A DNA stretch of 64,000 bases from Rhexocercosporidium sp. MPI-PUGE-AT-0058 (lineage: Eukaryota; Ascomycota; Leotiomycetes; Helotiales), in assembly GCA_020746875.1 (NCBI GenBank), contig JAGTJL010000034.1:62001-126000 (forward strand). Reading direction: 5' to 3'. The first letter of the stretch is position 1. Each line of letters starts with the position of its first letter. Position numbers and translations under genes: made by a program. Shown here in pieces: positions 23,963 through 34,611 of the stretch. A model generated the notes under the pieces. That model was given only the letters and a program-made list of their open reading frames with translations. It was not told the DNA's origin and ran no database searches.

Positions 23963-24607
23963 TTAGTAATGGACGACTGGGACATAGACAGGAGGAGTGT
24001 AGACTGGTGCGACTGACGTGTACACGGGGACACTTGGCTTAGTCGTGGTGGTAGATGGCTTGTAAGTCACAAGAGTAGTTGGTGGATGGGTGTAAACCGT
24101 TGGTGGTGGGATAGACTTGGACGTAGTGGTGGGTGGTCCATAAGTCGGAACGATTGGCTTGGTGGAGGTAGAAGACTTGCTTGAAGGTGGTGTGGGGTAG
24201 ACCGGGATGGTTGGCTTAGTGGAAGATGGTGTAGGAGTTGGATAGACCACAATGGTTGGCTTGGTGGAGGTGGTTGGGCAAGTGCTGCTGTAGCTGAGAG
24301 TCTTGACCGAGGACACAATGCTGAAGCTTGTGCTGGTGCTCAAGACGGTGTACGTCTTCACGATGGGTAGAGTAGAGAGTTGGGTTACATAGCTGACGCT
24401 ATAGCTTGGGACACAAACGGATGTGTGTGGTGGTGGTCCGTAGGTTGGAGGTGGAGGTAGCGGCGCATAGGTTGGTGGCGGGGGAGGAGCATAGTCCCTT
24501 TCAGCTACCTCCACAATGTCAATGGCGGCAGCTGATGAGAGACTAGTAGAAAGCAAGCCAAGAAGAAAAGCGTGAGTAAAGCTAATGGGAATGTTGGAGA
24601 AAGCCAT
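23963..24607 (-). CDS. Secreted Pro/Thr-rich repetitive protein
   Basis: Single exon, 214 aa. An N-terminal signal peptide (hydrophobic AFLLGLLSTSLSSAAA) is followed by a Pro-rich segment (YAPPPPPTYAPLPPPP), a short central region with the only two Cys (VCVPSYSVSY; SSTCPTT), and then a low-complexity tail built from repeats of the type TKPTIxVYPTP and YxPPTTTxK. Such proteins are usually O-glycosylated and end up in the wall or matrix. The C terminus (VYVPVVHY) shows no GPI-attachment signal. The two Cys may form a disulphide. No named family; a cell-surface or extracellular role is inferred from composition. Confidence 0.75.
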   Translation of the reverse strand: MAFSNIPISFTHAFLLGLLSTSLSSAAAIDIVEVAERDYAPPPPPTYAPLPPPPTYGPPPHTSVCVPSYSVSYVTQLSTLPIVKTYTVLSTSTSFSIVSSVKTLSYSSTCPTTSTKPTIVVYPTPTPSSTKPTIPVYPTPPSSKSSTSTKPIVPTYGPPTTTSKSIPPPTVYTHPPTTLVTYKPSTTTTKPSVPVYTSVAPVYTPPVYVPVVHY

Positions 24608-25938
24608 TGTGGACTTGTGGAGTGTAGAGTATTGGAAGGTGTTTGGATATGGGGCGTTTGGCTTGCTTGACTATCTTAGATTACCAGTGGAGGGAGAGGA
24701 GTAGATTTATATCAATCTCGGTCAACGCAATTGCTCAGGAACGAGATCTAAGCACTGCTGTGATAGCTTCAATTCTGGATTCTGAATTCAACTCTGCAGA
24801 TGTTGTGTCGAAGACGGTACTTTTGTCAGGTACCATCACTTCTCAGGATCGAAGGAAGCTTCCATCCATAGAATGTTGTGATGCACTGACGCAGTTGAAG
24901 CTATTCTGCAGGACATCCGGTCCGACAACGAGGCACACGACGCCCTCGATCAGGCTCCCCATTCTCTCGTAATCAAAGACACGGACGCCATATGGTTTCT
25001 ACTTTCCAATTATAATTGTTTTTAAGCTGTTGAAGTTCCTTTGTGCAACTCACGTACGACAGTGGTTTTCGTTCACGTCGGCGTTCACGATATCAGGCAC
25101 GTTGTGCTCGTGTCGCACGCAACGCACGAAGAGGAACCCGCATTCGAGCATTCCATGTCAGCCGTTCCTCGTGCAAGCACGTTTTTTGATCGGTGTGTGT
25201 CGATAGTTATATTCAACGGGCCGATTGATCATCGTGAAAACTTCTAGGTTCGCGATTTGTGCTCCATTTCGCCATTCCCGTTCTCCAAAATAGCTTCTGG
25301 TATCATAACACTCATTAAATCACGCCTTCACTTAAGGAGTACCTAAGTGTGCCGACCACCAACGGTCCAGGACAAGCCATGTTATGCCTACCCTCCGTCA
25401 TGTACTCGGCCTTTCGATCAAAAGGCTTCAGGGCACAAGGCTTAGCCCCATCATGGGGAGTGCAGCAGCTGCGCCGGCCTGTCCATTGCGCCACAGGTAC
25501 ACAGAAAGCTTGGCAATTGGGCGTGGCTAACAAGTGACTCGACCACAAAAATCGTTCTTCCTGTACGGTGAGGTAAGCTTCATATTCTTTGGTCTTCTAT
25601 GTCTTCACTTTAGTCCTGTCATTACTCCCTTTCATATTTTCCTCCTCACCCACTCAATATGTTCTCAAAATTTACTCCCAGTCTAGGTGTTTGTTTGATG
25701 TTGGCAATTGTTGGTTTGTCTCTATCAGGCTACAGCCCTCCAGGGGCGAGGGCAGCCAAGAATAGCTCGTTTAGGCATCATACGAGATTCCCAATTTCGC
25801 TAATACCAGGTAGGATGCCGGATAACTCTCTTGGCTTCCCACAAGGCTCCTCGTGAGTCAGTCGTGCACACTACATATACAGTAACTATCTGCATTTCTG
25901 TGTTACGGCTTTGATCCTTTCCCACCACTTCCCGAGAC
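24608..25938. other. Divergent intergenic region between two secreted-protein genes
   Basis: Holds the promoters of the minus-strand gene starting at 24607 and the plus-strand gene starting at 25939. The short frames near 25315-25548 (both strands) and 25659-25856 have no supporting features. Confidence 0.45.
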
Positions 25939-26877
25939 ATGGCTGCCAAAATTGCCCTGTTGAGCCTCATGGCCACGGCCGGAGGTGCTTTATCCTTGTC
26001 ACCGACAGAGAGACTTTCCGTACATCGTCGCGCCCTAGACGATCCGTCTCTCGCTTATCTGGCGAGCATGTGCGTTCCGAACTACTTCGAAGCTTATAAT
26101 AACATGGACATTTCGTTCGATGACTTTATTCCATCCTTGCATGACTCACCACTGCCTTGCGAGCAAGAAACGTACATCATGTATACATGCCTGGCCAACG
26201 ATACCACCGAAATCGACTTCCTGGCTGAGCAACAGTGTGTCTGTGGATCAAACTTCAGATCCGCTTATGAGGGATGTAACGAGTGTTATCAGGTACACGG
26301 TTATTCCGAAGGGATCGAGGAAGCCGTTTCCATCATTTCTTCCATTTGGAGCGCCGAATGCAGTGCTCGTCCCACCAAGGCATTCACGGAATATTGGTTC
26401 AGCACCGCACCCGGCGCATATGAAAGCCAGCAACTTTCACCCACCACCACCCTGGGGAACGACAAATTTCCGAACAACACGGCGGTCAGCAATTACTGGA
26501 CGGGACTTCCGAGCGCAAGTCTGGGAAGCATTACTGGGAGTGCAACAGCGAGAGCGACGGAGTATGTGTACCCGGATGAAGAAACTACATCCACTTCTTC
26601 AGCCACATCTTCATCAAGATCCACGAGTAGACGTGCCAACTTCTCATTCACATCTACTACCTCCTTGTTAAACATCACATCCTCCACTTCAAGTTCTGCC
26701 GTCTCTTCGGGATCAATTACGTCAGCTCCAACTTCCAGCACTCCTGTGACTGCGGTCTCCCAGGCGCCGAGCACTACAAGCACTTCAACGAATGGAGTGG
26801 GGATGGAAATGGGCTCAGCGTGGAATAGCGGGGTAGCTCTTGTCGTCGTCAATGTGGTGGTTATTGCCTTTCTGTGA
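25939..26877 (+). CDS. GPI-anchored secreted protein with eight-cysteine N-terminal domain
   Basis: Single exon, 312 aa. The signal peptide is residues 1-18 (AKIALLSLMATAGGALS). The mature N-terminal domain has eight Cys at about residues 45, 74, 84, 100, 102, 113, 116 and 141, with a QCVCG pair and a GCNEC motif. From about residue 205 a long Ser/Thr-rich stalk follows. The C terminus is hydrophobic (VALVVVNVVVIAFL) after a small-residue site (SAWNSG), a GPI-attachment signal. The plan is a globular Cys-rich head on an O-glycosylated stalk at the plasma membrane or wall. It recalls CFEM proteins, which also carry eight Cys, but the spacing differs, so CFEM membership is not claimed. Confidence 0.8.
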   Translation: MAAKIALLSLMATAGGALSLSPTERLSVHRRALDDPSLAYLASMCVPNYFEAYNNMDISFDDFIPSLHDSPLPCEQETYIMYTCLANDTTEIDFLAEQQCVCGSNFRSAYEGCNECYQVHGYSEGIEEAVSIISSIWSAECSARPTKAFTEYWFSTAPGAYESQQLSPTTTLGNDKFPNNTAVSNYWTGLPSASLGSITGSATARATEYVYPDEETTSTSSATSSSRSTSRRANFSFTSTTSLLNITSSTSSSAVSSGSITSAPTSSTPVTAVSQAPSTTSTSTNGVGMEMGSAWNSGVALVVVNVVVIAFL

Positions 26878-27658
26878 ATGGTGATGATTTTCAATCTCCC
26901 AGCTCGCCTGCCTGTCGTCTAGGACAGCCGTAATGAATAATGTATTTGATTGTGTTGTGGGCTTGATGATGTCTCATTCCGCGGAAGCTCCGATGTGACT
27001 GCAAATGCAACATTGTCAACTATTTTTCCTTGTGCCATTGCTGCTCCTGATTATCATTTCTTCCAGAGGTCAAGTTAAGCTTCTCACAAGAGATCTGGTC
27101 TCGCGTGTTTATAGTTTGATCGTCAGGTCAGATTTCCCAACCCCTCAATTGGTGGAGTTTTGCTGGCCGAGCCAAACTCAAATCATACTTACTACTCCCA
27201 AAAGCCCCTCACGTCGGGTGAAATCACGCGATACCAGGAATGAAAGTATGGTCACACAATTCTTCAAGTTTGCTCGCAGTGGAAGAGGTTTAGACAATTG
27301 CATCTTCAGTTCGGGAATGACATCATCTTCAGAGAGGTAACTGGTGTCTGTTTTGTGTCAACCTGGGTTAATATCTGGAATCTACTCTTTGCCTCCTGAG
27401 ACTCGATGTTGATTGAAACCTTGTTACGATGCCGTGGCCTTGTTGTTACAGAGTATAGAATATCTAAACCTTGGCTCACATTGATATGGGCGGCGGCACT
27501 TCTCACCAACTTTCCGCGATCAACTGCATCCTCGAAAAGAAGGGAATGCCATTTTCACACGGCACCTTCAAACCAAGTATCCAAGATGCGGAAATCAACA
27601 TCTACTCTCATTTTCGTCGCCACATCAATATTGGCCGGAAAACTTCCAAGTGAGTATT
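26878..27658. other. Intergenic region, convergent 3' flanks
   Basis: Lies between the plus-strand GPI-protein gene and the minus-strand ankyrin gene, so both ends are 3' flanks. Small frames near 27005-27340 and 27406-27690 show no coding features. Confidence 0.45.
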
Positions 27659-30600
27659 TTATGCCGAGCTCCTCGCTACAGCAGCACTGAGTAATGCCGC
27701 AATGCCTGTCCATCCCCGATTTCTCGCAATATCTATGACATTCTTGATAACCTGTTCGTCTTTTATCGCAATTTTGTCTCTCGGAATAGGTGATTTCTCT
27801 GTGGGAAAATTGGTTGGTCCCTCTGTATCATTCACAGAAGCCGCATTCTGTAAGGTATGTTTGGACCAACATGCCAAGGTGATGTCTGGATTCAGTTTGG
27901 CAAATGGATCAGCACCAATATCCAAAAGTAACTTGGTCACGGCTTCGCTGCCCTTGTAAACCGCATCATGAAGTGGTGTTCGACCGAGAGAGTCTGCAAC
28001 AAGCTTTGCTCCATTCTCGATCAATATCCTGGCTGTTGACTCAAAGCCACCCAGGCATGCCCAATGCAAAGCCGTTCTCCCCTCGGGATCTTGAGAATCT
28101 AGATCAGTGCTTCCGTGCGTAAGAAGAACTTTCGCAATCGATTCCTTGCCTAATCGAGCAGCTTGTGCAACAGGTGTCAATCCACTCGAGTCAGGGAACT
28201 CCACATCAACTCCCCTTGCTAAGAGCATCTCTACGATCTCCACATTGTCAGCTCCCACAGCATAAGAGAGTGCGGTTTTGCCGTCTATTCGAACTGCATT
28301 GGAATCTGCACCGGCCGTGAGCAAAAGTCGAACGGCATCCGTGCGATTGTGTTCCGATGCACAGATCAGGGGTGTGCACCCAGCCTTCTCGACGTCGTGG
28401 GCCTCCTGAAGGCTTCCTGGCGAGCCAGCATCCACATCTGCACCAAACTCGAGAAGAATCGAAATCGATTCTGTGCATCCAACTCTCGCCGCTGAATGTA
28501 ACGCAGTTCGTCCGAGATTATGGACCCTCTTGACATCTGCCCCGTGGTCCAGAAGGATGCGGACGACTTTTGGATTTTTACCAGCAGCCCAATGGAGCGG
28601 TGACATGCCATTTAGGTCCAATTGACGAGGGGATGATCCCTGGCTCAGGAGCATCTCAACAATGCCCTCGTAGCCCCAAGACGATACCCAATGCAGTGCA
28701 GCAGCCCCAGTGTCATCCACGGCATCGATTTCAGCACCATGCTGGAGAAGTAGTTCCAAGGTTTCGGTACTTTTCGAACCTGTTGCCCAATGAAGTGTAG
28801 TGGAAAGGTCCTTCGCTCGAGCGTGAACGTTTGCTCCCTTTTGAAGGAGAAGCTCGACTGTTGAGGTCTCCCCAGCTATTGCTGCTCGATGGAGTGGGGT
28901 TGTAAGAGTTTTGGTCTGAGCTTCAATGTTTGCCCCGTGATTCAGAAGAGTCTCGACAAGTGAGTTGTATCCACGCCACGATGCGAAATGGAGAGGGGTG
29001 TAGCCTGAAGCCGTAGTTGCGTTGACGTTAGCTCCGTTCTCGAGGAGAACTTCAACAACTTTCGTGTTGTCAAACCATGCTGCCTGAATGATAGGTGTCT
29101 CTAAGTCTTTGCTGGCTGCATTTACCCGAGCACCGCTTTGCAGGAGAAGGCGTACTGTTGACTCGAGGCTCGGTCTGCTAGAGGCGTAGTGCAAGCTCGT
29201 ATAGTTATGCTCGTCTCCAATGTTGCAATCTGCTCCCTTTTGCACCAATAGTTCAATGATTTCGTTGAGTCCCCATATGGAAGCCCAGTGTAGAACTGTC
29301 ATGCTAGTCTTCGTGACCAGGTTGATGTTAGCTGTGTGGTCCAGAAGAAATTTGCACGCCTCGGACTTTTCCCATCGTGCTGCTACATGTAAAGGTAGGC
29401 ATCCTTCGGTATCCAATGCATTTGCATCTTCGCCACGCTCGAGCAAAGATTGTATTATGGCAGTCCAGCCATACGCAGCCGCATAGTGTAAAGCCGACCA
29501 GCCACGATCGTTGAATCCAATCACAGCGGCTTGGTCCAACAGCATTTCGAACGTGCGTTCGTGGGCGCCATGAGCTGCTAAGCCGAGGGCAGTGTATCCA
29601 AAGTCCGTGGTAGTGTTGACATTCACGCCACAGTCCAGGAATACTGGGAGTAAAAATGAAATGCCTGCTGCACACGCATTTATGAAGGGGCTGATACCAG
29701 TTCTGTCCCTGTAGTCTAGCCTTGCGCCTTTTGAAACTAGAAAATGAAAGATTCTTTCCGGCTTCTCGCCTAGAATGGCGTATCCCAACACCTCTTCAGA
29801 ACACGAAGACGCGCGGGCCAAAATGTCAGCGCCTTTGTCAAGGAGTGCGGTGATAGCGGGCAGGTGTCCAAACCAACAGGCAAGGTGAAGGGGGGTACAT
29901 CCTCCGAACTCCTCCAACATTTCGCAACTGTGGCTTGAAATTACTGCGTTGTATTGCAAAGGCGTATCGACATTGATCTTTTGATCCAGCAATTTGCCAA
30001 TTTCAGCGACGCTGCCAAGGGCAGCAGCCTTGTGAAGTGGCGGAAGCTCATCAAGGACCAAAGTTGGTATCTCCCCTTCTTGTACTTTTGGTTTACTGGG
30101 CTTCTTGAATTTCCGTATCTCTCGATGGTAATGGACACTTCTGAAGAGGAAGTCATCGTTGGCTGAATTTTTGGCAGGACCAGGCTTTCCCGCCGGATCA
30201 GGCCTCAATGATCCTTTATCGATCGAAGTTGCCATTGGTGAAGTGTTGATATCTACGTCTGCTCTGGATGCCTTTTGCTCCTCTTCTTCCTCTACGATTC
30301 TTTCCCTGTCGAATATTCTAAATGTAAATTGACATTTGTGACTACCCGAAGATTAGCTCCTGAGAAATGCATTTCCTGGCTTATGTCACTTACCACCGTC
30401 TCCGTTTTCCTGGCAGAGTAGTCCCAAGTGACTTTTCCTGGCAAGAGGGACAGCGCATGTCATCAAAAGACTCTAGCGCCGGAAACACTATGTTTAGAGA
30501 GAGCTGCATCCCTCCTTCGATACTTTTATTCCAGTTCATATCGTCGATCAATGCACCATCTGAGCTTTCGTCCGTGATTGTGTATTCCTTACGCAGGATT

Positions 30601-31438
30601 TTTTCCCGGCCTTTGATGTTTCGATACATGACAACAAGAATATCATGCAAGTCCTTCTTTCTGTTAGTGTAACGAAAGCTATGGTGAGGAATTGATCACC
30701 GACCTTCGTTGATCCCAATAAAGTCAATGGTAAAGTGACATTTCTTCCTATGGCATCAAGGAGAATTACCGTATCCGCCTTGCTGTCGTTCGCTTCCCAA
30801 GGATATCCCAGGTTTCGTGGTATGCTCGAATATTTTTGTCGTACAGCACCAGAAATATTTGTTAACTCAAGTCTGATTTCTAGGATATTTGTGAGTATCT
30901 CTTCGGAACGTCTTGCATTGTCGGTGGCGTAGATTCTGCAATCATGTTAAACTTTCCGTACTGGTCGATTCATGATCGCAGTGACTTACTCATTAAGAGC
31001 TGAGTTGTACATGGTCAAATTTCTCAAATGATTCCCAATGCTTCGCTGGAGCTTTGCAACATCATCTTTCCTGTGTAACCAAGTGACCTTCCTCACCTGC
31101 CGAATTAGCGATAGTCCATGGCCTCTCACCAAGGAATTTGTATATGGCTTCAAGGATTTCATGAAGCTCTCGAGAACTTCCCTGCACTTCATATGCTCCA
31201 CTTCAATACCGGCCCTGATCGCTTCCATGGCAAACCTTGTCTCAATTCGTAAAGTATCCAGGCCACCTAGTCTGTAAACATCCGTAGAAATTATCATCGC
31301 TTGCATCAGACTTTCTAGGTGCTCTGATAACTCTTTGACTTCCGAAGCCGAACCGGTCGACGAGTGTAACGCTTGGGTCACATCTTTTATGAGAAGAATG
31401 GTAGCGACGAAGTCGCCTACTGAGAAGCCAAAAGACAT
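27659..31438 (-). CDS. STAND-type N-terminal domain + ubiquitin-like domain + ankyrin-repeat protein
   Basis: Exons 31438-30990, 30935-30704, 30656-30394 and 30341-27659 join in frame to about 1208 aa. Introns are 47-54 nt with GTAAGT, GTCGGT and GTAAGT donors. Residues 1-150 (starting MSFGFSVGDFVATI, with helical repeats) match the N-terminal region found on fungal STAND/NLR-like proteins. Residues about 210-315 read as the fungal ubiquitin-like domain usually found behind it (LLDAIGRNVTLPL onward), closing with two CxxC pairs, CPSC and CHKC, the second created by the last splice junction. After an acidic linker (VEEEEEQ) comes a block of over 20 ankyrin repeats (about residues 415-1130; many TPLHxA, LLLxxGA, ALHWA). 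No NACHT or NB-ARC NTPase is present. Fungal relatives are linked to non-self recognition and regulated cell death; that role here is inference. The ATG at 30235 inside exon 4 is internal in this model. Confidence 0.8.
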
Positions 31439-32298
31439 CTTAGATGAATGGTGAGATTCGGAGAAGAGGAGTTTTTCTACTGTATTTGCGTCAAGTAGAG
31501 TACTTCATATCATGGTTGGACTATCTTCGAGACCTGGAGTATCCACAGCTGGGTATATGTATGCTTGCACATCTGCCTGAGTATCTACTGCGGCTTGAAG
31601 CCAACACCTGATTTTATACCCAGAGGATCGGTGTAATTGATTATAAACTGAAGCATGTGAGCAACAGCTGCCAAGATGGGGCTGCGTCTCCTACAGACTG
31701 GCAAACGCGCCTCAATGCATCGCCCACATGATAGGCAAAGGGACATGTCGTCGCTCGGTGGCGAACCGTGAGGCTGAGCTTACGCAATACATTTTCCCAT
31801 TGGGCCAGAATTACATCTGAGCATCGAACTGAGTAAGCCCAGATCAGCCTTTTCAAATACTGAGTCACGCAGTTAAGCGAGTGCGAAGGTGCGTTGGGGA
31901 GACGGGTGAGTTGGGGGCCGTAAGATTCGGACTCGCTAAATGCCGCTCGTTGTGTTTAGAAGATAATCTCGCCACATAGGCCGTGGCCAAATAATATATT
32001 TCCTAATTGGTTCTAAGAGGGCGAAGTTGCAGGCCATGTCAAGTTTGAAAATAGTCTCTGCAAAAACCACTGAGCAATCTCGTTGTTAGGCAACGACAAC
32101 GACCACAAATTGTAGAATGGCTAGAGGATGGACAGGATTAATCGTGCAAATGACACCAATGAGCTTTCTCACGAAGGAATTCGGGGCCTGGAAGACAATT
32201 GAATCATTCATGGCATGTCAAGAAAAGGAATTCAACTTTGGCAACCAACTCAATGCAAAATCTCAAACTCACGAAAACCACACCCCAACTCAGTCCAT
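31439..32298. other. Promoter region of the ankyrin gene and 3' flank of the Gal80-like gene
   Basis: No gene supported. Two minus-strand short frames (31641-31868, 32250-32516) are either non-coding or antisense to the start of the neighbouring gene. Confidence 0.45.
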
Positions 32299-33701
32299 TC
32301 AAATAGCCAAGCCCCTCTGAACATCCTCATCATACCTCGTCCACATCTCCCCCACAACCTCATGCCTCCTAACCGCCCACTCCCAGTCTGGAACCCACTC
32401 CCCCTTCCTACTGGCCTCATATAACCTCGCGATCCCTCTCGCAATAACGGGCAATTCCATCTCGCTGACCTCATCCCGTTTGCCATCAATCTCTCCATCC
32501 ACCCAATGAACCTCACTCACCCCCTCCCCCTCAACAAACAACTCGATCTTCGTGCTCGGCTCTGGATGGCCCATATGGATGAAGTAGTCACTAGATGTCA
32601 ATCGTATCTCTCCCTTCTCGCCCTGGATCCGCCACTCCACTGCTGGTGTGCCAGGAAATGGCGCGCCTCCGCGGCGGTGCATTGAGAATGGGACGTTGGA
32701 CGTCGTGATGCCTTGGAAGAGGTGTTGATCTGGGACGCTATTGGGAACAGAAGGTTGGACGACGGTGCTAGTATCCTTGCTGATTGAGTTGTTGGATTCT
32801 ACGATGTCTTTTGTAGGGTGTTGGTTCATGAGGAAGGAGTTCCAAGTTTTGAACTCGCCGATGACTGTTACATTCGTCAACTTCCTTCAAATCCAATCCC
32901 AATCCAAAATTCTCACTATATCTTTCGTAAAGAAGATAGGAGATTGTTGGGCAAGGGAGACTTACCGGAAACAACACACTCCATCGCGTGCCAAAAATGA
33001 ATACTCAACGTATTACCCCCAACCCCCCTCTCTAGAAAATACCTCACATTCCTACTCTCCGTCCTCCCCGAATTCCCCAGCGCAGCAAACATCGTACTCC
33101 CCAACACCCTCCCAATTCTCCCGCCATCAACCAACGCCTTTACCACGCGCGTTGGCTCCGCGAACGAGCCTTGGAGCCCGACGATGGTCTTGCGGCCGTG
33201 TTGGCTAGCTAGACGGGCCATTTCCCGGGCGGTGGAGAGGTCTTTTTCCAACGGCCATTCGACGAAGATGGTTTTGCCGGCGAGGATGCTGGGGCGGACG
33301 GGGGTGAAGTGTCGGTCGACGCGGGTGCTGCAGACAACCATGTCAACATCTGGGTCGGCGGCGAGGTCTGAGTGTTTGTTAATATCAGAAACGACATTTC
33401 TTGCACCCCCGACCTGACTAGTATAAAAAGAACGAAAAAGGAAAAAAAAGGAGGGTAAGCAAATCAATCACATCATACCTTCAGGCGTCCCATAAGCTTT
33501 CACAGTCTCGGGAAGACCATGCTTAACGATCGAGGCTCGAGCAGACTCCACGGAACTGTTCAGCAATGCTACGATTTCGTAGTGTGGTGATTTGATCAGA
33601 TAGGGGAGATGGGCACTTGCAGCCCAGTTGGTGCCTTCGTATTGGTCGGCTGGTGTACCTGCCAGGCCGATGAGTCCGACTCGGATTGGTGATGGGGCCA
33701 T
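32299..33701 (-). CDS. Gal80-like Gfo/Idh/MocA family protein, 396 aa
   Basis: Exons 33701-33479, 33367-32966 and 32864-32299 join in frame; donors are GTATGA and GTAAGT. Residues 5-20 hold the Rossmann nucleotide-binding loop (RVGLIGLAGT). The family pattern continues with DVDMVVCSTRVDRHF, then IFVEWPLEK at about 108-116, and KTIVGLQGSFAEP followed by the alpha/beta C-terminal domain (GRIGRVLGSTMF, YFLERGVGGNTLSIHFWHAME). Active members of the family carry an EKP motif whose Lys is catalytic. Here it reads EWP, as in the transcriptional regulator Gal80, where the fold binds NAD(P) without known catalysis. The protein could be a sugar-pathway regulator or a divergent dehydrogenase; which one is not settled. 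Cytosolic or nuclear, no signal peptide. Confidence 0.85.
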
Positions 33702-34611
33702 TGCGACGTGTGTGCAAGCGAGGGGGACTGGAGTTTTGTTATTGGTATGAATTGACAGAGATCCCTAGAAACAGGAGTGTTTGTAGGAGTAACGATCTTG
33801 TAGGAAGAGATGCAGCTTTAGGTTTGAGATTGGGGTTTTATATATTTCGAGCGAGAAAGCATGATCTATAAACATCTCACTGCACAATTACTCATGTCCA
33901 CCTGATTACCATAGCAATGTACGTGTATAGAGGCTCAATGAAATAAGTCTGAGTTAAGGAGCGGGAACGGAAGAGCCGCGTCGCCAAGAAAGCACGTAAG
34001 CGAATGTACGTTTGGGCTAAGTTAAGTAGAAGCCAGTCCGGCTACAGATGTAGAAGCAATATGTTTACTAATCGCTTGTTAGATAAACTCTTGCCTAGTG
34101 GATACATGGGTTTTGTATATTTGGTAAGCTGTACGCTTGTGGTGGTAGCGCGGAGATGTGGGTTTGAAGATTAATGGAGGTAGGTGACCGCAGCTACGAA
34201 GGAATATTTGTGATTGATTGAAGAAATATTCGATCTGTGCGGGACATAGAAAAACAAAGAGCAACTTGGAAGTGGACGTTGCCATTTTCGAATAGGAACT
34301 CGAGTCCTTGAATTGGAAATCGAGAGGGAATGGCATCACGTGATGCTGAGCGTTGGTCAGATCTTACTTCCCTGCTTTGCGAAGATAGCTGGAAGCTGGT
34401 GGTGGGCCATGAAGAAAAATGGAAGAAGAAAGCCAACGCCAAAGCCAAAGACGAGAGAAGAAGAGTCAAGTTCCCGAATTTGATCTCGTCGGGGATCCTG
34501 CGAAATGCTGCGACACAATGGAAAGGAAAATTCCCATGGAATTGTACTGTACATTGCCACTATGTCAGTTGACGAATTTCTCAAATATCTTTTTCTAATC
34601 TTTTGGACTCC
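33702..34611. other. Spacer between the Gal80-like gene and the dipeptidase gene
   Basis: Promoter of the gene starting at 33701 and 3' flank of the minus-strand dipeptidase. Short frames near 34079-34584 have no coding support. Confidence 0.45.

Noticed and set aside
26120..26671. 183-codon plus-strand frame inside the GPI-protein gene
   Set aside because: Out-of-frame shadow; the main frame has signal peptide, Cys pattern and GPI signal.
30390..30650. Minus-strand 86-codon frame as a separate small gene
   Set aside because: It splices in phase with both neighbours and carries the ubiquitin-like domain of the ankyrin gene.
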